Position numbers and translations under genes: made by a program
Source of the DNA: Arthrobacter sp. PsM3
GTDB lineage: Bacteria; Actinomycetota; Actinomycetes; Actinomycetales; Micrococcaceae
Direction: 5' to 3'
Assembly (NCBI RefSeq): GCF_030433895.1
Contig: NZ_JARUXE010000002.1
Span: forward strand, 1-64,000
Length of the DNA: 64,000 nucleotides
In this document: positions 54,743 to 64,000 of the stretch, one piece after another
How the letters are laid out: every line of letters begins with the position of its first letter
How positions within the stretch are numbered: position 1 is the first letter of the stretch
Notes under the pieces: generated by a model
Told to the model about the DNA's origin: nothing
What the model saw: only the letters and a program-made list of their open reading frames with translations
Databases searched by the model: none

Positions 54743-56524
54743 CTACTTCTGAGCCCACTCCCAGAAGTTCCACCAGACACCGGTCTGGTTCGGCATGTAC
54801 TTCACGCCGGTGATGCGGTCGCTGTACGCGTCCACACCAACTGCCTGGAACAGCGGAAGGCCGTAGGCGGAGGCCCAGATCTTCTTGTCGATCTGGGTGA
54901 TGAGTTCATTCTGCTTGGTCTTGTCCGTGGTGACAATCAGTTCGTCCATCAGCTTGTCCGCGTCGGGATCGCTGAACATGTTGAAGTTGGAATCGTTGCC
55001 CGTCTTGAAGATCTGCGGGACGCCGGAGACACCGACACCCGAGTTGATCCAGCCGAAGATGGTGGCATCGTAGGAGCCGTCACCGAGGGCCTTGCCCCAG
55101 TCGGACTTTCCGAGGCCGCCGTCGACGATCTTGAAACCGGCCTTGGTGGCGGATTCGCGGATCAGCGAGTAGGCGTCAACACGGTTGGGGTTGTCCTTAT
55201 TGTACATGATGCGGACTTCGGGGGTGGCACCGTTGAGGAGCTTCTTGGCGCCTTCGATGTCAACGTCCTGGTACGCCGAGGATCCGTTGTTCTTGACAGA
55301 GTCGGCGTACGAGGCCTGGTCCGGCACGAACAGCTGGGAGTCCAGCGGCGCAGCCTTGGGGTCAAGCTTCTTGACGATCTTGTCGACGATGTCCTTGCGC
55401 GGAACGGACTTCATGAACGCCTCACGGACGTTCTTCTCGGCGAAGGGTCCGCTGTAGTTCAGGTCGATGTGGTCGTAGGAGAGCTGGTTGCCCACGTCGA
55501 CCGTGACGCCCTGGCTTTCCAGGGTCTTGAGCTGCTCCACTGTGTCAGCGGACGCCTGCGGAGCGATGATGTCTGCCTCGCCGTTCTTGAGCGCCTGGAC
55601 CTGGGCAGCGGAATCGCCGATGTAGCGGACGGTGATTTCGTCGAGCTTTGCTTCCGGACCCCACTTGTAGTCCTTGTTCTTGACCATGGTCAGGGACTGG
55701 TCCTGGTTGACACCCTTGACGATGTAGGGACCGTTGGAGAGGTACAGGCTCGGGTCCGCCGGCAGGGTCTTGGTGTCGAAGCCGGTGTTCCACAGCGCGG
55801 ACATGGCCTGGAGCTGCGCGTTGGCCGGCTTGGGAGCCGCCTTGTCGCCGCGCGGTATGCCCTTGAGGAGGTCAACGAATGCCTTGGCGTCCGTCAGGCC
55901 AGCCTTCTTGGCGAGCACGTGGGCCGGGATGTCGATGCCGGGTCCGCCAAGCGCGATTTCCCAGTCGGCAAAAGGCTTGGAGTACTTGATCGTCATGGAC
56001 TTGCCGTCGTCGCTGAGCTGCGGGAAATCCGTCAGGGCGAGACCGGTGGGGTCCCCGGCGTACGAGAAGTAGGACGTTCCGGTCTTTGCCTTGGCGTCGG
56101 CGTCGTTGTAGTAGCCGGAGAAGGCGGCCCACTGCAGCAGGAGGTCGGCGGTGGTGACCGGCGTACCGTCTGACCACTTCACACCGTCATTGATGGTGTA
56201 CTTGACGGTCAGCGGATCGTCCGAGGACTTCTCCATCTTGCCGAACTTCTCGTTGCGAACGACGTTCAGCTTGTTGTCGATGTAGAAGAAGCCAGAGTGC
56301 GTGGCGTAGCTGATCTTCGAGTTGATGTCCGTGTTGCCGTCGGCCGTGTTGGGGTTGAACGTGTTGAAGGCGTTCACCTCGACTACGGTTGCCGATCCGC
56401 CTGTTTTGCCAGCTGCCGCAGCAGTCGTCGGGGTTGTCCCGCCGCTGTTGCCGGCGCAAGCGCTGAGGGCGAGAGCAGCTGCTGCTGCCACGCCCACTGC
56501 TTTGGAAATACGACCGAATCGCAT
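54743..56524 (-). CDS. oligopeptide-binding lipoprotein (family 5 SBP, system 2)
   Basis: The 593-residue lipoprotein has signal MRFGRISKAVGVAAAAALAL and lipobox LSAC, then a Gly/Thr/Ala linker and a family 5 peptide-binding fold (DGVKWSDGTPVTTADLLLQW, NVREAFMKSVPR). Signal and operon order match system 1, so the two importers are probably an old duplication. GGAGG lies four bases before the ATG. The longer frame to 56587 is rejected. Confidence 0.93.
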   Translation of the reverse strand: MRFGRISKAVGVAAAAALALSACAGNSGGTTPTTAAAAGKTGGSATVVEVNAFNTFNPNTADGNTDINSKISYATHSGFFYIDNKLNVVRNEKFGKMEKSSDDPLTVKYTINDGVKWSDGTPVTTADLLLQWAAFSGYYNDADAKAKTGTSYFSYAGDPTGLALTDFPQLSDDGKSMTIKYSKPFADWEIALGGPGIDIPAHVLAKKAGLTDAKAFVDLLKGIPRGDKAAPKPANAQLQAMSALWNTGFDTKTLPADPSLYLSNGPYIVKGVNQDQSLTMVKNKDYKWGPEAKLDEITVRYIGDSAAQVQALKNGEADIIAPQASADTVEQLKTLESQGVTVDVGNQLSYDHIDLNYSGPFAEKNVREAFMKSVPRKDIVDKIVKKLDPKAAPLDSQLFVPDQASYADSVKNNGSSAYQDVDIEGAKKLLNGATPEVRIMYNKDNPNRVDAYSLIRESATKAGFKIVDGGLGKSDWGKALGDGSYDATIFGWINSGVGVSGVPQIFKTGNDSNFNMFSDPDADKLMDELIVTTDKTKQNELITQIDKKIWASAYGLPLFQAVGVDAYSDRITGVKYMPNQTGVWWNFWEWAQK

Positions 56525-56603
56525 TCCGCCTCCTTGTTTCTGTGGTGTGGTTGAGACCGGGTCCCGTAGGCACCGGCAGACGTCCACACTCCCCCAGCGG
56601 CAG

Positions 56604-56619
56604 TGTGGCCCGTCTCACA
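56604..56619. promoter_or_regulatory. CRP/GlxR-like operator upstream of SBP2
   Basis: TGTGGCCCGTCTCACA has the same TGTG-N8-CACA form as the site before gltA and lies 80 bp before the SBP2 ATG. A -10-like TACGCT on the minus strand at 56628-56633 would put the transcription start just upstream of the site, so a bound regulator would most likely repress. Confidence 0.5.
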
Positions 56620-56779
56620 TGGGATGTAGCGTAAACCCCAAAATGATCGATGGGCCCGGAAAGTTGACCAGCTGTAAAGTTCGTTACCGAGCTGCAACAT
56701 TCGACGGATTTTCACCGGCCGAATTCCGCAATGAGTATTGACGCGCCGGTCGCTCCGCGCTAATGTCTCGGGGCACAGA

Positions 56780-56808
56780 AAAGCCCCGATTCTGGAATCG
56801 GGGCTTCT
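56780..56808. terminator. intrinsic terminator after ychF
   Basis: AAGCCCCGATT at 56781 pairs with AATCGGGGCTT around CTGG. On the minus strand TTTTCTGT follows. It lies 40 bp beyond the ychF stop. Confidence 0.85.
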
Positions 56809-56847
56809 CGAGTTAATCCTTAATTACTTGATGAAATCATCATGCCG

Positions 56848-57933
56848 TCACACGTTGAAGCGGAACTCCACCACGTCGCCGTCGGCCATGACGTATTCCT
56901 TGCCTTCGATGCGGACCTTGCCGCGGGACTTCGCCTCGGCCATGGACCCGGCCTCGATGAGGTCGTCGAAGGAGACGACCTCGGCCTTGATGAAACCGCG
57001 CTGGAAATCCGAGTGGATCACGCCGGCGGCCTGCGGGGCCGTGTCGCCCTGGTGGATGGTCCAGGCCCGGGTTTCCTTGGGTCCTGCCGTCAGGTAGGTC
57101 TGCAGCCCGAGGGTGTGGAAGCCGACGCGGGCCAGCTGGTCGAGTCCGGATTCGTCCTGCCCGTTCATTTCGAGCATTTCGCGGGCCTCTTCCTCGTCCA
57201 GCTCAACGAGGTCTGATTCGAGCTTGGCGTCGAGGAAGATGGCGTCCGCGGGGGCAACGAGGCTCCGAAGTTCTTCCTGCTTCTCGGGGCTGCCCAGGAT
57301 GCCCTCGTCCGCGTTGAACACGTAGATGAAGGGTTTGGCGGTCAGGAGGCTGAGCTCCCTGAGGTGCTCCATCTCCAGTTTGTCGCTCTTGACCGAGGCG
57401 AAGATGGTGTCGCCGCGTTCCAGCACCGTCTGGGCCGCCTTGATGGCGGCCAGTTCGCCGGCTTCCCGCTTCTTGATCTTGACTTCTTTTTCGATCCGGG
57501 GAATGGCGTTTTCGATGGTCTGGAGGTCAGCCAGGATCAGCTCGGTGTTGATGGTCTCCATGTCCGACCGGGGGTCCACCTTGCCGTCGACGTGGATGAC
57601 GTCGGGGTCATCGAACACCCGGACCACCTGGACGATGGCCTCGGCCTCACGGATGTTGGCGAGGAACTTGTTTCCCAGGCCTTCGCCCTCCGACGCGCCC
57701 TTGACGATCCCGGCGATGTCCACGAAGGACACCGGTGCGGGCAGGAGCCGCTGGGATCCGAAGACGGCGGCCAGCTTGGCAAGCCGCGGGTCCGGAAGGC
57801 TGACGACGCCGACGTTCGGCTCGATCGTAGCGAACGGGTAGTTCGCCGCGAGCACCTGGTTGCGGGTCAGTGCGTTGAAAAGAGTTGATTTGCCGACGTT
57901 GGGCAGTCCGACGATGCCAATAGTAAGAGCCAC
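56848..57933 (-). CDS. ychF: redox-regulated ATPase YchF
   Basis: The 361-residue Obg-related protein has G1 [37 protein letters not shown] and a C-terminal TGS domain. YchF prefers ATP and binds ribosomes. The GTG start (VALTIGIVG) lies eight bases after TAGAAT and lacks a ribosome-binding site, so the transcript may be leaderless. Residues upstream of it in the longer open frame are rejected. It is divergent from rmuC. Confidence 0.94.
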   Translation of the reverse strand: MALTIGIVGLPNVGKSTLFNALTRNQVLAANYPFATIEPNVGVVSLPDPRLAKLAAVFGSQRLLPAPVSFVDIAGIVKGASEGEGLGNKFLANIREAEAIVQVVRVFDDPDVIHVDGKVDPRSDMETINTELILADLQTIENAIPRIEKEVKIKKREAGELAAIKAAQTVLERGDTIFASVKSDKLEMEHLRELSLLTAKPFIYVFNADEGILGSPEKQEELRSLVAPADAIFLDAKLESDLVELDEEEAREMLEMNGQDESGLDQLARVGFHTLGLQTYLTAGPKETRAWTIHQGDTAPQAAGVIHSDFQRGFIKAEVVSFDDLIEAGSMAEAKSRGKVRIEGKEYVMADGDVVEFRFNV

Positions 57934-58051
57934 GAGTACTAATTCTACCTGCTGTGGCCAGGGGTCCTCCACGACGGCCCGTCCGGCGCATGGTTCACCG
58001 CCAGCAGGGAGTCGGCCGGAAACTGTCACAGGGGCGTGCCAAAGTGAAGGC

Positions 58052-59350
58052 ATGGACGCTTTTGCACTGATTCTTTCCCTTCTGATGCTTCTGGTCGGCG
58101 CGGTGGCCGGCGCCGCCGTGGTCTACCTGCTGGTCCGCCGCCGCACCCAGGCGGTGGAGCAGGACTTCGACGCCGTGTCGGGCCGGCTCTCGGAGGTCAG
58201 CGCGCAGTTCGCCGCGGCCGACGCCGAGAGGCGGCTGCTGGCTGCCCAGAACCGGGAACTCGGCGAGTCCCGGAACCAGGACGGCAGCGTGCTGCGTGCC
58301 CTGGCGCCGGTGGCCGAAAAGCTCACCGCGGTCCAGCAGCAGGTGTCGCTGCTGGAGCGCGACCGCCTGGAGCAGTATGGCCAGCTGGCCCAGCAGCTGC
58401 AGGAAGCCCGGCTGTCCGACGAACAGCTGCTGCGTTCAACGCATGCGCTGGAGTCCGCGCTCCGGTCCAACAGCGCCCGCGGCCAGTGGGGCGAGGTCCA
58501 GCTGCGGCGCGTGGTCGAGGCGGCCGGGATGCTGCGCCACGTTGATTTCCACGAGCAGGTGCACAGCGGGCAGACGCAGGGCGCCGCGACGGACACCAGT
58601 GTCCGGCCCGACCTCGTCGTGCAGCTTCCGGGCCAGAAGCAGCTCGTCGTCGATGCCAAGGTGCCGCTCTCCTCGTACCTGGCGGCGCAGGAGCTGGGCG
58701 CATCAGCCAGCGGGCAGCTGCACGCGCAGTCACCGGGCGGCCAGCAGGCCCACCTGCTGGCCCATGCCAAGGCCCTGAAGGCCCACGTGGACGCACTGAG
58801 CGGCAAGAAGTACTGGGACATTCCGGGCAACTCCCCGGAACTTGTGGTCTGCTTCCTGCCGGCCGAGTCGATTCTGGCGGCCGCACTGTCCGCGGACCCG
58901 GCGCTGCTGGACTACGCCCTGTCCAGGAACGTGGTGCTGGCCAGCCCGTCGACCCTGCTGGCGGTCCTGAAGTCCGTCGCCTTCACCTGGCGCCAGGACG
59001 TGCTGACGGACAGCGCACGGGAGCTTTTCGAGCTCGCCCACCAGCTCTATGAGCGGATGGGAACCCTCGGCGAGAACGTCACCAAGCTCGGCGCCTCGCT
59101 CAAAACGTCCGTTGACCGCTACAACTCCATGGTGGGAACGCTGGAGGCCCGGGTGCTGCCGACCGCGCGGAAGCTCAACGCCCTGGATGCGGCAGGGCTG
59201 ACCACACCCGCAGCTGTAGAGGTGACACCGCGGTCCGTGGCTGCCCCGGAACTCCAGCCCGGGAACGGTACGGCGATCGGGTCCGGCAGCCGGCTGGCAG
59301 ACGGGCCCGCGGGCGACGCCGCCGACGAGGACCGCGAGTCCGCGGCCTAG
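58052..59350 (+). CDS. rmuC: DNA recombination protein RmuC
   Basis: The 432-residue protein has an N-terminal membrane helix ([22 protein letters not shown]), a coiled coil (residues ~50-140) and the RmuC nuclease-like domain of PD-(D/E)xK type ([26 protein letters not shown]). RmuC limits DNA inversions at repeats in E. coli. It converges on ispH, and the two stops share a CTAG tetranucleotide. Confidence 0.92.
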   Translation: MDAFALILSLLMLLVGAVAGAAVVYLLVRRRTQAVEQDFDAVSGRLSEVSAQFAAADAERRLLAAQNRELGESRNQDGSVLRALAPVAEKLTAVQQQVSLLERDRLEQYGQLAQQLQEARLSDEQLLRSTHALESALRSNSARGQWGEVQLRRVVEAAGMLRHVDFHEQVHSGQTQGAATDTSVRPDLVVQLPGQKQLVVDAKVPLSSYLAAQELGASASGQLHAQSPGGQQAHLLAHAKALKAHVDALSGKKYWDIPGNSPELVVCFLPAESILAAALSADPALLDYALSRNVVLASPSTLLAVLKSVAFTWRQDVLTDSARELFELAHQLYERMGTLGENVTKLGASLKTSVDRYNSMVGTLEARVLPTARKLNALDAAGLTTPAAVEVTPRSVAAPELQPGNGTAIGSGSRLADGPAGDAADEDRESAA

Positions 59351-60438
59351 GAGGTCTGTGCGGGGCGTGAGCCGCGGCCGCCGAGGGCGCGGGTCACGTC
59401 GCCGGCCTGCTTCAGCGTGGCGCGGAGTTCCTTCGGCAGCGAGAAGAGCAGGTCCTCCTCCGCCGTGACGACTTCCTCGACCGAGCCGTAGCCGTAGTCG
59501 GCGAGCAGGCGCAGGACGTCCTTGACCAGGACCTCCGGGACTGAGGCGCCCGAGGTCACGCCGACGGTGGCCACGCCCTCAAACCAGGATTCGTCCACCT
59601 CATTGGCGAAGTCCACGCGGTAGGAGGCCTTGGCGCCGTACTCCAGGGCCACCTCCACGAGCCGGACCGAGTTCGACGAGTTGGCCGATCCGACCACAAT
59701 CACCAGGTCAGCCTGCGGGGAGATCTTCTTGATGGCGACCTGCCGGTTGGTGGTCGCGTAGCAGATGTCGTCGCTGGGCGGATCCTGCAGGGTCGGAAAG
59801 CGTTCCTTGAGGAGCCGGACCGTTTCCATGGTTTCGTCGACGCTGAGGGTGGTCTGGGAAAGCCAGATGACCTTCTCCGGGTCCCGGACCGTGACCTTGT
59901 CGACCTCATGCGGGCCGTTGATGATCTGGATGTGTTCGGGGGCTTCGCCGGCGGTTCCCTCGACTTCCTCGTGGCCGTCGTGGCCGATCAGCAGGATGTC
60001 GAAGTCGTCCTTCGCGAAGCGCACAGCCTCTTTGTGCACCTTGGTCACGAGGGGGCAGGTGGCATCGATGGTCCGCAGCCCCCGGTCCTCGGCAGACTGC
60101 ACCACGGCGGGTGAGACACCGTGGGCGGAGAAGATCACCAGGGCGCCCTCGGGGACCTCGTCGGTCTCGTCAACGAAGATCGCGCCCTTTTCCTCGAGCG
60201 AGCTGACGACATGCACGTTGTGGACGATCTGCTTGCGAACGTAGACCGGCGGGCCGTAATGCTCCAAGGCTTTTTCCACCGCGATGACCGCACGGTCGAC
60301 GCCGGCGCAGTAGCCGCGCGGGGCGGCGAGCAGGACCTTCTTCGGGCCGGAGACGGCGGCAGCCGCCAGCACATCCTCCGGCGAACGCCGCCGGCGGGGA
60401 ACGGTTGGCATCGGAATGGATACAGCGGTGGAGGTCAT
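59347..60438 (-). CDS. ispH: 4-hydroxy-3-methylbut-2-enyl diphosphate reductase IspH
   Basis: The 363-residue Fe-S enzyme makes isopentenyl and dimethylallyl diphosphate in the MEP pathway. Three cluster cysteines are in [17 protein letters not shown] and ICYATTNRQ; HGxSP (AHGVSPAV) and [10 protein letters not shown] are also visible. It has an N-terminal extension of ~30 residues. The ATG overlaps the upstream membrane-protein stop (ATGA), and TAGCAT lies six bases before it, so it may be leaderless or coupled. Confidence 0.94.
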   Translation of the reverse strand: MTSTAVSIPMPTVPRRRRSPEDVLAAAAVSGPKKVLLAAPRGYCAGVDRAVIAVEKALEHYGPPVYVRKQIVHNVHVVSSLEEKGAIFVDETDEVPEGALVIFSAHGVSPAVVQSAEDRGLRTIDATCPLVTKVHKEAVRFAKDDFDILLIGHDGHEEVEGTAGEAPEHIQIINGPHEVDKVTVRDPEKVIWLSQTTLSVDETMETVRLLKERFPTLQDPPSDDICYATTNRQVAIKKISPQADLVIVVGSANSSNSVRLVEVALEYGAKASYRVDFANEVDESWFEGVATVGVTSGASVPEVLVKDVLRLLADYGYGSVEEVVTAEEDLLFSLPKELRATLKQAGDVTRALGGRGSRPAQTS

Positions 60439-61292
60439 CCCCCAATGCTACCGGTGTTGGGCCGCCCGCCGACGAAGCGCAGGACGAGCCCGGCGGCAAG
60501 CAGGACGCCGCCGGCTACGGCGGTCACCATTGTCCACTGGGCGAAACTTGAGCTGGCGGCCGAGACGAACTCGCTCTTGAAGATCTCCGCGACTTCGTTC
60601 CCGCTGCTGGTTCGCGCCACCGCACCGCCGACGGTGCCGGCGGCCAGTGTCCAGGCGCCGGCCAGCACGAGGGCCCCGATCCCGATGCCGGCCAGGACAG
60701 TCCAGCGGCGCCGGGCGGCGACGAAGGCGAGGGCGAAGGCGATGAGCGCCCCGACGGCCGCGGCGTAGCCCATCGGTGCGTAGGCGGACATCCGCTCAAG
60801 GATCTGCCGGTGCTCGGGCTGACCGATGGTGATCAGCAGCTGGTCGGGGGCCTCCAGCGGCAGGGTGGTCGCGTCCGCCACCTGCTTCGCCACCAGGCCG
60901 ACGAGGGGCGCAAGGTCCAGGGTCAGCGAGGTGGCAGCGCCGGCCCCGGCGGGGAGTGTCGCGGGGTCGGCGAAATTCAGCCGGTGGCTCCGGCGCAGGG
61001 TTTCGGTCCAGGCGTCGGGGTAGCCGGGCATGCTCGTCAGGGACTGGGCCGCACTCTTCAGGATGGGCGTGACCAGCCCGCTCAGCGCTTCGGGGATCCG
61101 CTCCGCGCCGAGACTGCCGACGGCGGCCGAAGCAAGCCGCTGCTGAAAAACAGGGTCTTTGCCCAGCGGGGCGGTGAACGCCACGAAGCCGTCCTCCTGG
61201 ACGATGTTCCGGTCCACCCACATGGCCGGAACGGCGACCGCCGCCAGGACAAGCCCAATGAGTACTGCTACGGCCGAGACAAAAGTGCGCAC
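60435..61292 (-). CDS. membrane protein of unknown function
   Basis: The 285-residue protein has an N-terminal helix ([23 protein letters not shown]), a large outer domain (residues ~30-190, [27 protein letters not shown]) and three C-terminal helices. GTG at 61292 has AGGA six bases upstream and is preferred over the longer frame. It overlaps ispH. No family name is offered. Confidence 0.8.
   Translation of the reverse strand: MRTFVSAVAVLIGLVLAAVAVPAMWVDRNIVQEDGFVAFTAPLGKDPVFQQRLASAAVGSLGAERIPEALSGLVTPILKSAAQSLTSMPGYPDAWTETLRRSHRLNFADPATLPAGAGAATSLTLDLAPLVGLVAKQVADATTLPLEAPDQLLITIGQPEHRQILERMSAYAPMGYAAAVGALIAFALAFVAARRRWTVLAGIGIGALVLAGAWTLAAGTVGGAVARTSSGNEVAEIFKSEFVSAASSSFAQWTMVTAVAGGVLLAAGLVLRFVGGRPNTGSIGG
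60445..60450 (-). promoter_or_regulatory. -10 box of ispH
   Basis: TAGCAT (minus strand) is six bases before the ispH ATG, inside the end of the upstream gene. Coupled translation from the upstream mRNA is equally possible. Confidence 0.4.
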
Positions 61293-61525
61293 AAGTATTC
61301 CTAGTTGGTTGGTGGGTAGTGCCATCCTACGGGGGCGGCGTGCGGAACGATAAAGTCGGTCCCCGGTGATAGAGCTATGGATAGAGTTGAAACCGACAAG
61401 TTCGAGTTGTCTGCCGGTGGCCCCTTCTGACGCGCAATCGCCGGGGGTTTGCCTGCGGACAGCACCGCCCCGGCAAAGGACACCCACCCGTATGTACAAG
61501 GCCATCTCCGTCCAGGGGTACCGGC

Positions 61526-62812
61526 ATGTCTGAAGACGTCGCGGCAGCCACGACGGTTCCGGGCACGGCTGCGGAAACCAGCCCCGAAAACCCCTGGCCG
61601 CTGCAGCTGCTGTCCCAGAAACTCAAGATGCACATCGACCGTGCCCCGTCCGCGTGGGTCGAGGGACAGGTCATCGAACTGAACCGGCGCGGGACCAACG
61701 CCTACCTGACGCTGCGGGACATCGACGCTGAGATTTCCCTCCCCGCCTCCGTCTGGACCAAGGTGCTGGACCGGCAGGACGTCCCGCTGGAGCGCGGCTC
61801 CCGGGTCGTGGCCCTGCTCAAGGCGGAGTTTTGGCTCAAGACGGGCCGGCTGAGCATGTCCGTGAAGGACATCCGGCCGGTGGGGCTAGGGGATCTGCTC
61901 GCCAGGATCGAACGGCTGCGCCACGCCCTGGCCGCGGAAGGGCTGTTCTCCGACGCCCGCAAAAAACCCCTGCCCCTGCTCCCCCACCGGATCGGCCTGA
62001 TCACCGGCCGCGACTCGGACGCCAAGAAGGACGTGCTGCGCAACGCCGCCCTGCGCTGGCCCGCCGTCGAATTCGAAGTCCGTGAGGTGGCCGTCCAGGG
62101 CAACACGGCCGTCGCGCAGATCATCGCCGCGCTGCGCGAACTCGACGCTCACCCCGAGGTGGACGTGATCGTCATCGCCCGCGGCGGGGGCGCCCTGGAG
62201 GATCTGCTGCCCTTCAGCAATGAAGAACTCATTCGGGCGGTGTCCGGGGCGTCCACCCCGGTGGTGAGTGCGATCGGCCACGAGGCGGACCGGCCGATCC
62301 TGGACGATGTCGCGGACCTGCGCGCCTCCACGCCCACCGACGCCGCCAAGCGGATCGTCCCTGACGTTGTGGAGGAGCTCGCCCGCGTGCGTCAGGCCCG
62401 GGACCAGCTCCGGCGCGGTGCCACCCGGCTGGTGGAACGTGAAACGGACCGGCTGGCCTCGCTGCGCTCCCGCCCGGTGCTGGCCTCCCCCGAGGTTATG
62501 GTCAACATCCGGCACGACGATATTGAACGGCTTAAAGGCCGCTCGCAGTCGGCCGTCACCACCGCCGTCGTCCGGGCCGCGGACCAGCTGGTGCACCTCA
62601 AGGCCCAGGTCCGCGCCCTCTCGCCGCAGAAGACCCTCGACCGGGGGTACGCCGTGGTGCAGCTCGCCGACGGCGGCCAGGAACCCGGCACCCGCCACGA
62701 CGTGGTGCGGCACCCTGACCAGGCACCCTCGGGGACGCCGCTGACGGTCCGCGTCGCCGGGGGCCGGTTCACCGCGGAGTCGACCGGCGGCCAGGAACCC
62801 GCCGAAGACTGA
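61526..62812 (+). CDS. xseA: exodeoxyribonuclease VII large subunit XseA
   Basis: The 428-residue protein has an N-terminal OB-like domain, the catalytic core (LITGRDSDAKKDVL, VIVIARGGGALEDL, VSAIGHEADRPILD) and a coiled-coil tail. With XseB it degrades single-stranded DNA. AGGGG lies seven bases before the ATG. It overlaps the open frame that extends into xseB. Confidence 0.94.
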   Translation: MSEDVAAATTVPGTAAETSPENPWPLQLLSQKLKMHIDRAPSAWVEGQVIELNRRGTNAYLTLRDIDAEISLPASVWTKVLDRQDVPLERGSRVVALLKAEFWLKTGRLSMSVKDIRPVGLGDLLARIERLRHALAAEGLFSDARKKPLPLLPHRIGLITGRDSDAKKDVLRNAALRWPAVEFEVREVAVQGNTAVAQIIAALRELDAHPEVDVIVIARGGGALEDLLPFSNEELIRAVSGASTPVVSAIGHEADRPILDDVADLRASTPTDAAKRIVPDVVEELARVRQARDQLRRGATRLVERETDRLASLRSRPVLASPEVMVNIRHDDIERLKGRSQSAVTTAVVRAADQLVHLKAQVRALSPQKTLDRGYAVVQLADGGQEPGTRHDVVRHPDQAPSGTPLTVRVAGGRFTAESTGGQEPAED

Positions 62813-62868
62813 TGGACCAACCCACCCGATCGACCCGTCCTGCGGGACACAGCAAGGAGCAGCACGCC

Positions 62869-63099
62869 ATGGCAGCAGAAACAAAGCCCAACGCCGACAT
62901 CGAGTCTCTGAGCTACGAGGAGGCCCGCGAGCAGCTCGTCGGCGTCGTCAGCCGGCTCGAAGCCGGCGGGGCAAGCCTCGAGGAGTCCCTCGCGCTCTGG
63001 GAACGCGGCGAGGCGCTGGCCAAGCGCTGCGAACAGTGGCTGGAGGGCGCCCGCAAGCGGCTGGCCGCGGCCCGCGACCAGCCCTCACAGGACAGCTAG
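62869..63099 (+). CDS. xseB: exodeoxyribonuclease VII small subunit XseB
   Basis: The 76-residue helical protein (SYEEAREQLVGVVSRLEAGG, SLEESLALWERGEALAKRC) is the XseB family. ATG at 62869 has AAGGAG nine bases upstream; the upstream ATG at 62812 overlaps the xseA stop but would add 19 residues unlike the family. It is coupled to xseA. Confidence 0.93.
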   Translation: MAAETKPNADIESLSYEEAREQLVGVVSRLEAGGASLEESLALWERGEALAKRCEQWLEGARKRLAAARDQPSQDS

Positions 63100-63113
63100 C
63101 CGCAGCCCGCCGG

Positions 63114-63968
63114 TCAGGAGCGCTCGACCAGTTCCCGTTCCAAGGCGACGTCCAGGTCCGGAACCGGCCACTGCAGCTTCAGCCCTTCCAGTGCGTCGAG
63201 CAGCAGCTGCTGGACGGCGATCCGGGCATACCACTTCTTGTTGGCGGGCACGACGTGCCACGGGGCAAGCTCGGTGCCGGTCTTCTCGAACGCCTTCTGG
63301 TAGGCGTCCATGTAGTCGCTCCAGAACGCGCGTTCCTTCAGGTCGTTGCTGCTGTATTTCCAGAGCTTTGCCGGCTCATCCAGCCGCGCGAGGAGCCGCT
63401 GCTTCTGTTCGTCCCGGCTGATGTGCAGCATGACCTTGACGATCTTGGTGCCGGCGGCCGTCTGCCTGGCCTCGAATTCGTTGATCGCGTTGTAGCGGCG
63501 TTCGAGTTCCTTCGGATTCGCCCAGCGGTGGACGCGGTGGATCAGGACGTCCTCGTAGTGGGACCGGTCAAAGACGCCCACCATTCCGGCAGCCGGAACT
63601 TCCTTCTCGATCCGCCACAGGAAGTCATAGGACTTCTCCTCCGGGGTGGGGGCCTTGAACGACTTCATCTGGACGCCGTGCGGGTTCATGGCGCCCATAA
63701 CGTGGGTGACGATCCCGCCTTTGCCGGCCGTGTCCATGGCCTGCAGGATCAGCAGGATGCGTTTGGTGCCGCCGAAGCGGGATTCGGCGAAGAGCTGCTC
63801 CTGGAGCATGGCGAGGTTGTCATCCAGGTCGGTGAGCAGCACCTCGCCGTCGTTCTTGTCCCCCGTATAACCAGGGGTGGAGTCCGGGTCCGCGGCTTTC
63901 AGGCTGAAGCCCTTGCCCACCTTCAGGGTGTCAGAAGGGTGGTCCTTGAATCTCACGACGTCCGCCAT
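63114..63968 (-). CDS. ppk2: polyphosphate kinase 2 family protein
   Basis: The 284-residue protein has Walker A QAMDTAGKGG, the FDRSHYEDVL Walker B region and the lid DEQKQRLLARLDEPAKLWKYS of PPK2. It uses polyphosphate to phosphorylate nucleotides, or the reverse. The ATG at 63968 has GAGG six bases upstream. It converges on xseB 14 bases away. Confidence 0.92.
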   Translation of the reverse strand: MADVVRFKDHPSDTLKVGKGFSLKAADPDSTPGYTGDKNDGEVLLTDLDDNLAMLQEQLFAESRFGGTKRILLILQAMDTAGKGGIVTHVMGAMNPHGVQMKSFKAPTPEEKSYDFLWRIEKEVPAAGMVGVFDRSHYEDVLIHRVHRWANPKELERRYNAINEFEARQTAAGTKIVKVMLHISRDEQKQRLLARLDEPAKLWKYSSNDLKERAFWSDYMDAYQKAFEKTGTELAPWHVVPANKKWYARIAVQQLLLDALEGLKLQWPVPDLDVALERELVERS

Positions 63969-64000
63969 CACAAGCCTCTTTCCGGTTCAGGCAGCCTCCG

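Overview
The window is a high-GC chromosomal segment from an actinobacterium. The best fit is the Micrococcaceae, Arthrobacter or Pseudarthrobacter type. Supporting signs are the sigE / anti-sigma / tatB / mrp cluster with its divergent O-methyltransferase, the fdxA-dapC pair, DUF3107 and DUF3117 proteins, frequent GTG/TTG starts, and many TANNNT promoter boxes about six bases before a start codon, as in actinobacterial leaderless mRNAs. No rRNA, tRNA, CRISPR array, phage or complete insertion sequence was seen. Two stretches resemble blocks known in Mycobacterium tuberculosis (from memory, not searched): 1.3-12.5 kb (moeZ, TetR, DUF3107, MiaE-like protein, DEAD-box helicase) and 16-23.6 kb (sigE region).

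Layout. 0-4.7 kb: 3' end of an unknown gene, an SDR oxidoreductase, a MoeZ-type sulfur-carrier activating enzyme, a TetR regulator, DUF3107, and a carbinolamine dehydratase/VOC fusion. 4.7-8.1 kb: thiamin genes thiO-thiS-thiG behind a TPP riboswitch, with divergent thiE. 8.1-16 kb: RNA and DNA enzymes (MiaE-like protein, RNB ribonuclease, DEAD-box helicase, orphan DNA methyltransferase, PHP phosphoesterase) and Xaa-Pro aminopeptidase. 16-24 kb: envelope stress and magnesium-type proteins, Mrp, TatB, anti-sigma and SigE, O-methyltransferase. 24-27 kb: PIG-V-like mannosyltransferase, DivIVA-like and LOG-family proteins. 27-30.3 kb: a glutamate-type ABC importer whose binding protein and first permease form one open reading frame. 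30.4-38.1 kb: lysine/diaminopimelate genes dapE, dapD and dapC with fdxA, citrate synthase and a TetR unit. 38.3-40.3 kb: an accessory island with an AbiEi/DUF559-type nuclease-like gene between two blocks of short palindromic repeats. 40.3-43.5 kb: typA and an SGNH-hydrolase lipoprotein. 43.6-56.5 kb: two tandem oligopeptide ABC importers. 56.8-64 kb: ychF, rmuC, ispH, a membrane protein, xseA-xseB and PPK2.

How parts connect. TPP controls the thiO operon, and its aptamer abuts the thiO ribosome-binding site. dapE and dapD diverge from an 85-bp gap where both look leaderless, and dapC lies in an operon with ferredoxin. Citrate synthase and the second peptide importer each carry a 16-bp TGTG-N8-CACA palindrome typical of CRP/GlxR regulators, and the first importer carries a weaker one. 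This suggests common carbon-status control.

Most notable are the repeat-flanked nuclease-like gene (arranged like a REP/RAYT unit but with a different protein), the binding-protein/permease fusion, the recurrent leaderless signature, a typA terminator that overlaps the start of the next reading frame, and an oligopeptide permease with about 190 extra membrane residues. Domain names and starts come from reading the translation and motifs; no database search was possible.
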